Below are positions 35,392 to 43,772 of a stretch of 64,000 bases of DNA, in pieces. This DNA is from Hordeum vulgare subsp. vulgare. Lineage: Eukaryota; Streptophyta; Magnoliopsida; Poales; Poaceae. The DNA lies in the NCBI RefSeq assembly GCF_904849725.1, contig NC_058518.1, forward strand, positions 390,401,581 to 390,465,580. Direction: 5' to 3'. The notes below the pieces were generated by a model, which worked only from the letters and a program-made list of their open reading frames with translations, made no database searches and was not told the origin of the DNA. Numbering within the stretch: position 1 is the stretch's first letter; every line of letters starts with the position of its first letter. A program made the translations under genes and the position numbers.

Positions 35392-35934
35392 CCCCCTCGT
35401 GAGTTGGGCTGGGGGGTGGTTGACTGGGCCACTAGGCCGAGTTGGGTCGGGGCCTTTCGGATGTTTCATTTTACTTTATGTTTATTTTTTAATTTTTTTT
35501 AATAGTTTCTGTTTTAGTTATATAGGAGTTTTAAATAATTTAAAAAATGCCCGATTCAATTCTATAAATTATTAAGGAATATTTTTAACTCATCCGACAT
35601 TTTTATTTTAACATTCGAAAACTTTTCTAGTTCGACTTATTTTTAAATTTTGAATTTGACTCGATTTCGACTAACACGAGATCAACGATAGAAATCACGC
35701 TGACGTGGCATCATTAGCGTGGGATCACTCTAACTTAATTACATACATTACTGTAGCAAAAGCTGAGGATGTCACAACATGAATAACATGTATATCAAAT
35801 ATACCTTTGTTAACATTGCCAAACTTCTTATCGGCCGGATACTTGGGGCAATTCCGCTTCGAGTGGCCAGTTCCCCTGCAATAATAGCACTAAGTCTTAG
35901 GCTTGGTGCCAGCCTTGGGTTTTATCACAGGAGC

Positions 35935-37456
35935 TGATGACCCACAAGTATAGGGGATCAATCGTAGTCCTTTCGATAAGTAAGAGTATCGAACCCAATG
36001 AGGAGCAGAAGGATCTGACAAGTGGTTTTCAGCAAGGTAAAATCTGCATGCACTGAAATTGTCAGTAACGAGTGATTGTGTGGTGAGATGATTCATAGCA
36101 AGCAACAAGTAACAAAAGTAGAAACGGTGCAGCAACGTGGCCCAATCCCTTTTGTAGCAAGGGATAAGCCTGGACAAAGTCTTATAGGAGGAAAAACGCT
36201 CCCGAGGACACACGGAAATTTCTGTCATGCTAGTTTCATCATGTTCATATGATTCACATTCGTTACTTTGATAGTTTGATATGTGGGTGGACCAGCGCTT
36301 GGTACTGCCCTTACTTGGACAAGCATCCCACTTATGATTAAATCCTCTCGCAAGCATCCGCAACTATGAAAGAAGAATTAAGACAAAGTCTAACCATAGC
36401 ATTAAACTAGTGGATCCAAATCAGCCCCTTACGAAGCAACGCATAAACTAGGGTTTAAGCTTTTGTCACTCTAGCAACCCATCATCTACTTACGACTTCG
36501 CAATGCCTTCCTCTAGGCCCAAATAATGGTGAAGTGTTATGTAGTCGACGTTCACATAACACCACTAGAGGAAAAACAACATACAACATATCAAATTACC
36601 GAACGAATACCAAATTCACATGACTACTATTAGCATGATGTATCCCATGTCCTCAGGAACAGAAGTAACTACTCACAAAGCATAATCATATTCATGACCA
36701 GAGAGGTAATGAGTAGCATCAAGGATCTGAACATAAACTCTTCGACCAAGTAATCCAACTAGCATCAACTACAAAGAGTAATCAACACTATTAGCAACCT
36801 TACAAGTACCAATCAGAGTCGCGAGACGGAGATTGGTTACAAGTGATGAACTAGGGGTTGGAGATGAGATGGTGGTGATGAAGATGTTGATGGTGACGAG
36901 TCCCCTCCGATGAGAGGAGTGTTGGTTATGACGATGGCGATGATTTCCCCCTCCGGGAGGGAATTTTCCCCGGCAGGATCGTCCTGCCGGAGCTCTAGAT
37001 TGGTTCTGCTCAAGTTCTGCCTCGTGGCGGCGGCGAATCCACGAAAAAGCTCCTCCCTGATTTTTTTTCTGGACGAAACCCTTCATATAGTAGAAGAGGG
37101 GGGCCAGTGGGCCAGCAGGCTGCCCACAAGCCCTCATGGCGCGGCCTGGGGGTGGCCGCGCCGTGCAGGCTTGTGGCCGCCTGCTGGCGCCCCTTTGGCG
37201 CTTCTTCGGCCCAGTATTTTTTATAAATCCGGAAAAAAATCCTCGTTGATTTTTACGGCGTTTGGAATTGCGCATAATAGGTATCTCAACTTTGCTCCAC
37301 TTTCAGGCGAGAATTCCAGTTGCCGGCATTCTCCCTCTTCATGTAAACCTTGCAAAATAAGAGAGAAAAGGCATAAGAATTGTACCGTGAAGTGAAATAA
37401 CAGCCTAAGAAGCGATAAATATCAACATGAAAACATGATGCAAAATGTACGTATCA
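35935..37456 (-). repeat. Type C LTR at the left end of the composite element
   Basis: The LTR is 1522 bp, from tgatgacccacaag to gtacgtatca. The sequence to its right (37457-37480, actcccccgagcttagacc) is a C-type PPT region, so this is a 3' LTR in minus orientation. The left flank is ggagc; no matching duplication is found at 47975. Confidence 0.85.
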
Positions 37457-37542
37457 ACTCCCCCGAGCTTAGACCTCGCTTGTCCTCAAGCGAAAGCTTA
37501 GCTCAATAAATATGTCCACATGTTTAGGGAGAGATGTGTCAA
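37457..37542 (-). other. Last part of a C internal region, joined to B gag
   Basis: The sequence aligns with 59040-59120 of the C element (PPT, then cctcaagcgaaa...). Near 37543 it switches into B-type gag (compare 45604-45630). Confidence 0.7.
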
Positions 37543-38478
37543 AGCATTCAGTAGCTGGATGAGCCTCCCCCAAGCTTGTGGGAGACTCTCTTCTTCAACT
37601 TGTGCAAAGTTGTATATTTCCTCCAAGGCAGCTTGCTTCTTATGGGCAGGGAAATATTTTTCAGAGAAGTAGTAGACCATATCCTGGTGGCTATGCATGC
37701 AACCAGGTGCAAGAGAAGTGAACCAGGTCTTAGCATCATCCTTTAGCGAGAAAGGAAACAGCTTGAGGATATAGTAGTGGCGGATCTTTTCCTCACTAGT
37801 GAATAGGGTGGCTATATCGTGCAGTTTGGTAAGATGGGCTACAACCGTTTCAGACTCATAACCGCGAAAAGGATCAGATTCGACCAGAGTGATTAACTCA
37901 GGGTCGACAGAGAATTCATAATCCTTATCGGTCACAAAGATAGGCGAAGTAGCAAACTTTGGGTCGTATTTCATCCTAGCGTTCAGAGATTTTTCTTTCC
38001 ACTTGCGCAGTACTTTCTCAACGTCATAGCTATCCTTACACACAAGAAAATCCTCAGCTATCTCTCCCTCCGTAACATAACACTCAGGCATATCAGGCAA
38101 TTCATGTCTAGGAGAGCTAGTTCTGGCAGGCAAAATAGCAGGTTCTACTTCAATAATATTAGCAGTTTCAGAAGTATCATCATATCTAGCAGCAACTCTA
38201 GCAATTTGTGCATCAAGGAATGCACGAAGTGGAAAAGCAGTATCAAGCATAGCATCATCAGGCAAAGCAGTATCAAGCATAGCATCATCATAAGCATCAT
38301 GGGCAGCAGAAGTAGCATTATCAAGCACATGCAACATATCAAGATTTATAGCAGGAGGTGGTGTCGCAAACTTACTCATAACTGAAGGTGAATCAAGTGC
38401 AGAGCTAGATGGCAGTTCCTTACCTGTCCTCGTAGTTGAGGGCAAGACTTTAGTTTTTGGATCTCTCGGATTCCTCAT
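37498..38478 (-). CDS. Type B gag, open N-terminal part ending in a chimeric tail
   Basis: I place the start at ATG 38476-38478 (MRNPRDPKTKVLPSTTRTGK), which matches the gag starts of the other B copies. An upstream TTG in frame is not needed. 326 codons stay open. The region 38104-38400 is acidic, followed by KWKEKSLNARMKYDPKFATS, YEFSVDPELITLVESDPF and FPFSLKDDAKTWFTSLAPG, the core of the retrotransposon gag family (PF03732-like), and then EEESLPQAWGRLIQLLNA. The last ~15 codons (THLSLNMWTYLLS) come from the C-derived sequence. The second half of gag and the protease are deleted. It is the only B gag here without stops. Expression is not shown. Confidence 0.75.
   Translation of the reverse strand: MRNPRDPKTKVLPSTTRTGKELPSSSALDSPSVMSKFATPPPAINLDMLHVLDNATSAAHDAYDDAMLDTALPDDAMLDTAFPLRAFLDAQIARVAARYDDTSETANIIEVEPAILPARTSSPRHELPDMPECYVTEGEIAEDFLVCKDSYDVEKVLRKWKEKSLNARMKYDPKFATSPIFVTDKDYEFSVDPELITLVESDPFRGYESETVVAHLTKLHDIATLFTSEEKIRHYYILKLFPFSLKDDAKTWFTSLAPGCMHSHQDMVYYFSEKYFPAHKKQAALEEIYNFAQVEEESLPQAWGRLIQLLNALTHLSLNMWTYLLS
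38234..38290. repeat. 30-bp in-frame tandem duplication in gag
   Basis: The unit at 38234-38263 is repeated over 27 bases at 38264-38290. In the protein it doubles DAMLDTA. The B copy at 46300-46330 has a single unit. Confidence 0.8.
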
Positions 38479-38528
38479 AGTGATCAACAGACGTAAATCC
38501 CAAGTGACTCAGAGAATATAGTTGTGCT

Positions 38529-38546
38529 TCCCCGGAAACGGCGCCA
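38529..38546 (-). promoter_or_regulatory. Primer-binding site next to the shared B LTR
   Basis: The minus strand reads TGGCGCCGTTTCCGGGGA, 11 bases from the LTR. It shows that this LTR also served as a 5' LTR for the partial internal region on its left. Confidence 0.75.
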
Positions 38547-38557
38547 GAAAAAGGTCT

Positions 38558-39958
38558 TGATAACCCACAAGTATAGGGGATCGCAACAGTTTTCGAGGGT
38601 AGAGTATTCAACCCAAATTTATTGATTCGACTCAAGGGGATGCTAAAGAATATTCTCAAGTATTAGCAGCTGAGTTGTCAATTCAACCACACCTAAAAGA
38701 TTTAGTATCTGCAGCAAAGTATTAGTAGCAAGGTAGTATGATAGCAGCAGTAGCAACGGTAACCAGTAGCAACAGAGTAACAGTAGCAGCAGAGACAGCA
38801 GTAGTACGAAAGTAACAAAGCAAGGACCAGTAGTAAAAGACTCGTAGGCATTGGATCGGTGATGGATGATTATGCCGGATGCTATTCATCATGCAACAGT
38901 TATAACACGGAGAGATATGTAACTAGCTCCAGTTCGGCAATCTGATGTAGGCATGTATTCCGTATTTAGTCATACATGCTTAGGGAAAAGAACTTGCATG
39001 ACATCTATTGTCCATCCCTCCCGTGGCAGCGGGGTCCTAATGGAAACTAAGGGATATTAAGGTCTCCTTTTAATAGAGAACCGGAACAAAGCATTAACAC
39101 TTGGTGAATACATGAACTCCTCATACTATGGTCATCTCCGGGAGTGGTTCCGGCTATTATCACTCCAGGGTTGCCACGTCATAACACATAGTAGGTGACT
39201 ACAACTTGCAAGATAGGATCAAGAACACACATATATTGATGAAAACATAATAGGTTCATATCTGAAATCATGGCACTCGGGCCCTAGTGGCAAGCATTAA
39301 GCATGGCAAAGTAGTAGCAACATCAATCTCAGAACATAGTGGATACTAGGGATTAAACCCCGTCAAAACTAACTCGATTACATGATAGATCTCATCCAAC
39401 CCATCACCATCCAGCAAGCCTACGATGAGATTACTCACGAACGACGAAGAGCATCATGGAATTAGTGATGAAGGATGGTTGGTGATGACGACGACATCGA
39501 TTTCCCCTCTCTGGAGCCCAGAACGGACTCTGGATCTGCCTTCCAGAGGAAGAACAGGTGGTGGCGGCGGCTCCGTATCGTGAAACGCGATGAAATCTTC
39601 TCTCCTAAATTTTTCTGGGTGAAAAAGAATATATAGAGCTGGAGTTGGAGGCTGCGGAGCCACGAGGGCCTCACAAGCCTGCCAAGCGCGGCCAGGGGGG
39701 GCGCGCCTCCTGGGCTTGTGGGCTCCTGGCTCCACGTCTCTAGGTGATTCTTGCGCCAATTTTTTTTATATATTCCACAAAAAATCCTCATACATTTCCA
39801 AGTCATTCCGAGAACTTCTATTTCTGCACAAAAACAACACCATGGCAATTCTGCTGAAAACAGCGTCAGTCTGGGTTAGTTCCATTCAAATCATGCAAAT
39901 TAGAGTCCAAAACAAGGGCAAAAGAGTTTGGAAAAGTAGATACGATGGAGACGTATCA
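38558..39958 (-). repeat. Shared type B LTR (3' LTR of copy 2 and 5' LTR of the partial copy)
   Basis: The LTR is 1401 bp. The TATA box TATATATT is at 39628-39635 (minus). The hairpin with arms cacaagcc/gggcttgtg is at 39671-39721, about 36 bp upstream of the TATA box in reading direction. The tract rich in agc/agt triplets is at 38725-38830. Confidence 0.9.
39628..39635 (-). promoter_or_regulatory. TATA box of the shared B LTR
   Basis: TATATATT on the minus strand; the same site is at 47641-47648 in the 5' LTR. Confidence 0.6.
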
Positions 39959-42182
39959 ACTCCCCCAAGCTTAAAGCCTTGATTGTCCTCAAGCAATTCA
40001 GTTGACAAACTGAAAGAGACAAAGAAAAACTTTTACGAACTCTATTTCATCTTGTTGTTGTAATTATGTCTAAATCATATTCACATTTTCAGCAAGATCA
40101 TAAGCTAACCACATAAGCAATAACATTTAGGTCTCATGGTGTACTCATATCAATGGCATAATCAACTAGCGAGCAATAATAGTAAGTTTCAAACGTCAAC
40201 ACTTCAATCAAAACAAACATGAAGACAATATGAACAGATGGTATCTCACTAGCCTTTTTTGAGACCGCTAAACATAAATGCAGAGCACCTTCAAAGACCA
40301 AGGGCTGACTGAACATTGTAACTCATGGCAAAGAAGATCCAGTCACAGTCATACTCAATATAAATTAATAGCAAAGCATAAAAATGACGGAGGTGCTCTC
40401 TAACTGGTGCCTTTTATAAGAAGAGGGTGACTCAACAGAAACGTAAATAGATAGGCCCTTCGCAGAGGGAAGCATTGATTTGCAGAGGTGCCAGAGCTCA
40501 AGCTTTTAAAACAGAGATAAATAATTTTGGGTGGTATGCTTTCATTGTCAACGCAATGACCAAGAGTTTTCACCATCTTCCGTGCTACACAAATTATAGG
40601 TGGTTCCCAAACAGAAAAGTAAAGTTTTGACTCCCCCACCACCGATCAATCACACTCCACGACTAGCCGAATCCTCGGGTGCCGTCCATACCAACAACAA
40701 TCTAGGGGGAGTTTTGCTTGCAATTATATTTTCGATTTGAGCATGGAACTAGGCATTCCAATTACCGACCCCTTTCTCATGAGTTATAGTGAATAAACAC
40801 ATATCGAGGATAACACGCCTAGCATGGAAGATACTGACCGCCCCTTCTCACCACATGAGCGGTTCGAGCATACAAAACAGATTATTGCTTGAAGATTTAA
40901 AAAGTGGCACATGCAAAATTAGTTGGAACGGCAGGTAGATACCGCATATAGGTAGGTATGGTGGACTCATATGGAACAACTTTGGGTTTATGGAAGTGGA
41001 TGGACAAGCAGTATTCCCGCTTAATACAAGTGAAGGCTAGCAAAAGACTGGGAGGCGACCAACTAGAGAGCGACAACTGTCATCAATATGCAATGAAATT
41101 AACCAACATTGAGTGCAAGCATGAGTAGGATATAAATCACCATAAACATGAATATCATCGAGGCTATGTTGATTTTGTTACAACTACATGCGTGAACATG
41201 TGCCAAGTCAAGCCACTTGAATCATTCAAAGGGAGATACCATCCTATCATACTACATCATAATCATTTTGAAATTCATGTTGGCATCCAAGGCAAACCAT
41301 TATAAGCTCCTAGCTAATTAAGCATGGCATCAGAAACTATGATCTCTAAGTTGTCATTGCAAACATGTTTCTCTGCATAACAATTCCGAATTAGGAATGA
41401 TGAGCTAGTCATATTTACAAAAAAAAATAGGTCGAGTTCATACCAGCTTTTACAGGCTCAGTCACTTCATCATATATCGTCGTTATTGCCTTTCACTTGC
41501 ATGACCGAATGATGTGAATAATAATGAGAGTGTTCGTGCATTGGAGTAAGCTGGAATCTGTAAGCAAACTCAGAGAAGAAGACAAAGTAATACGGCTCTT
41601 TGACAGATAAACAATAATGCATACGAGAGCCACTAAACATTGTAACCAAGGGCTTCTACCTTGACCCAAAGAAAAAGAAAACTATTTACACGGGAAAGCT
41701 CCCAACAAGCAAAAGAAGAACGGGAAATATTTTTGGGTTCTCTTCTTAAAAACCACTAAGCAAGCTGGAAAGTAAACTTACAACTAATTTTTTTTGTTTT
41801 TCTCAAATTTAAACAAACACACAAGAAGAAAGCAAGAAAAAGAAATAAACTAGCATGTATGATACAGTGGCAAAGTGTGAACACCGACTATCAAAGTGAA
41901 AGTGTGAGCATGAATGTAAAGTCGTTGAGAAACACGTACTCCCCCAAGCTCAGGCTTTTGGCCTAAGTTGGCCTACTCCCACGGCTGGTCTGGGCGATAT
42001 CCAAAATCATAATGGGGGTTGTACGGGAACGCGGCAACTACCGCCTGAATAGCTGCCTCACGGAGGCGAGCAACCTTCGCCTCCCTCTCATACTCCTCTG
42101 CCTCTCTTCTGGTTATGTAATATCTCTGTTTTACCTGAAAGTCAAAGAAGGTAGGAGCAGGAAGGGTAATATGGAAAACACG
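39959..42182 (-). other. 3' non-coding region of B copy 2
   Basis: About 2.2 kb without a believable coding frame. The PPT (minus aagcttgggggagt) touches the LTR. The sequence is collinear with 54296-56380 of copy 3. Two blocks are also found in the C element: one around 40450-40474 and one at 40930-41040 (see findings). A pyrimidine-poor, A-rich stretch at 41640-41880 precedes the end of the third ORF. Confidence 0.65.
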
Positions 42183-42994
42183 CTATCGGTTAAATATTAA
42201 CAGGTATAGGAGGGATTCATTATCCCTCTCAAGGAACTGATAACGTGTCATAGCGGCGCGATCAAGGAAAGCTGTATGGAGCGGGGATCTCCTGCGTGGA
42301 TGGGTATTCCAAGAAAATTTGCTATGCGAGTGGCATAGATCCCACCGAAGAAATCCCCTTCATTAGCATTATTATTTAGCCTCCTCGCAATTATAGCTCC
42401 CATGTTGAAACTTCTATCACCCGTTACTGCGCTCTCAAGAATACTAAGGTTAGGTGCGTAGAGGTGACAATGCTTAGTCTTGCCATTAATGCATCTACCT
42501 ATGAAGAGGGAAAAATAATGCAAGGCAGGAAAATGAATGCTCCCCATGGTAGCCTGCGTAATATCTCTAGTTTCTGTGACATTTATAGTAGAGATAAAAT
42601 CTCTAACCGAAGACTTAGGAGGATCATTGAGACTACCCCAATCAGGTGTCTTGCAAATTCTACTGAAATCCTCTAAATCCATGGTATACGATTTGTCATA
42701 AAGATCAAACAGTATGGATGTGTCGCGGCCAACTGAAAATTTAAATCTACGAACAAAAGAGGCAGTGAGAGTAGTATACTTTTCACATTTATTGGAGACG
42801 AATTCTTCGAGCCCAGCGTTGTGAACAAATGTATCAAACTCGTCTTTGAAACCTGCATGAATCATGAATTCATTAGAAGACCGTTCACATGGTTGTACCT
42901 GTTCTTTCCTCGGTTGGTAAGGATCGGGCTCCCGAATTGTGAGACGGGGACCCCTCTTGCTTGAAGAACCACCATGATAGTTTTTCCTGGACAT
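42183..42994 (-). pseudogene. Third ORF of B copy 2 ('putative plant transposon protein' type), one frameshift
   Basis: ATG is at 42992-42994 (MSRKNYHGGSSSKRGPRLTI). The frame is open for 248 codons to 42248: FMIHAGFKDEFDTFVHNAGL, SFVRRFKFSVGRD, YTMDLEDFSRICKTPDWGSL, IHFPALHYFSLFIGRCINGK, then NEGDFFGGIYATRIANFLGI. Near 42280 the frame changes; in the next frame the sequence reads FLDRAAMTRYQFLERDNESL to a TAG at 42183-42185. That looks like the true C-terminus, so one small indel separates this copy from an intact gene of about 270 codons. It has no signal peptide, membrane span or metal-binding motif that I can see. It lies where env-like genes lie in Athila elements. Its role is unknown. 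Confidence 0.65.
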
Positions 42995-43772
42995 CTTATT
43001 TTTCTGAAATTTTTAGTGACTCAAAAGAAAAATGAACAAGGCTCAACAAAACTCATAGCAACTACTCCTATAAGTGCCTAGAGGCCATATCATGCATCAA
43101 AACTACATGGGACCAACTAAAATTAACATGCAAAACTCAAGAACATGGTCACCAAGACAGCAAAAATACGCAACGAATAAAGCACTAGAGAAAAAACTAA
43201 TTGGACCAATGAAGGAGTCACATACCAAGGAACAATCCCCCAAAACAGTTTGGTGAATGGGGCTTTGCACAAGGAGATCGAAAAACGCAGCAAGAAGAGC
43301 AAGAACACGGGTTTGAACTGTGGAATGATTTTGTCTAGAGGTAGGAGAAGGAGATGGGAGCTGGAATAAGTGGAGGGGGCCACATGGGACCCACAAGCCT
43401 GCCAGGCGCGGCTAGGGGGGTGCCTGCGCCTCCTGGGCTTGTGGCCCACTGGTGCATCCCCCTGACTAGCTCTCTATCTCAAAAAAATTCAAAAATTTCA
43501 GAAAAAATCATACTTGAATTTCAGGGCATTTGAAGAACTTTTATTTTCGGGACACATTTCTAAGGGACGGAAAAAGCAGAAAACAGGAAAATAAAGCTAA
43601 ATTTATCATTTTTCTTCTAAACAACAAAAAGTAAAAGTTGGGAGCAGAAGGTCGTGACTCCTAGATTGATCCATCTCATGGTCATCAAAAGAAATCCGTC
43701 AATGAGGCTGATCAAGTCTCCTTGACAAAAAAAATTCGAATCACACAAAACCGGAGAATTTTTGAATAATCA
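42995..43772 (-). promoter_or_regulatory. Leader of the third ORF with LTR-like promoter module, B copy 2
   Basis: The hairpin at 43391-43444 (cacaagcctgccaggcgcgg on one arm, gggcttgtgg on the other) is almost the same as that in the LTR at 39671-39721. The bases upstream of it in reading direction also follow the LTR (AAATAAAAGTTCT, GCCCTGAAATT, GATTTTTT; 43560-43500 against 39836-39780). A T/C-rich leader of about 380 bp leads to ATG 42994. Confidence 0.6.

Larger units (their letters stand above)
31584..35776 (-). mobile_element. 4.2-kb non-coding TG...CA element (LARD-type or very long solo LTR)
   Basis: It starts tgtgacgccctc and ends gatgtcaca, so the two ends are short inverted repeats. 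It is flanked by acata (31579-31583) and acatg (35777-35781), a 5-bp duplication with one mismatch, and it splits the Copia protease. There are no domains. Its contents are a cgag/accctcg-rich part (32880-33080), an AT-rich tract (33720-34210), a CATA repeat (34296-34424) and a GC-rich block (34480-35350). A TATAAAA on the minus strand at 35385-35391 lies about 390 bp from the right end, which suggests a long LTR read leftward. Length and ends recall the LTR of the barley LARD Sukkula, but I cannot confirm the family. Confidence 0.6.
30354..35934 (-). pseudogene. Copia gag-pol fragment (Angela-like), interrupted
   Basis: Reading on the minus strand from 35934, there is first a gag zinc knuckle: C-YYC-RGTGH-SKRN-C, after a TAG that replaces a codon. 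After the insertion at 31584-35776 comes the protease, with the active site changed to VFDIGSVAH (about 31540, DTG expected). Then follow a GAG-pre-integrase region (31382-31113) and integrase: CEPCLMGKMTK, HTDVCGPM, FDRGGEYLSYEF and QRNGVSEHRNRTLLDM (the catalytic Asp, Asp, Glu are kept). It ends at SIEMTPY and KCVFIGYPKE where the D LTR abuts. Stops occur at 31113, 30803, near 30765, 30720 and 30497. RT and the LTRs are absent. Confidence 0.85.

Noticed and set aside
40400..40642. Similar minus-strand ORFs in B copies 2 and 3 (also 54647-54979)
   Set aside because: They start with GTG and not ATG, differ in length by a frameshift, and the likeness is explained by the general similarity of the two 3' non-coding regions.
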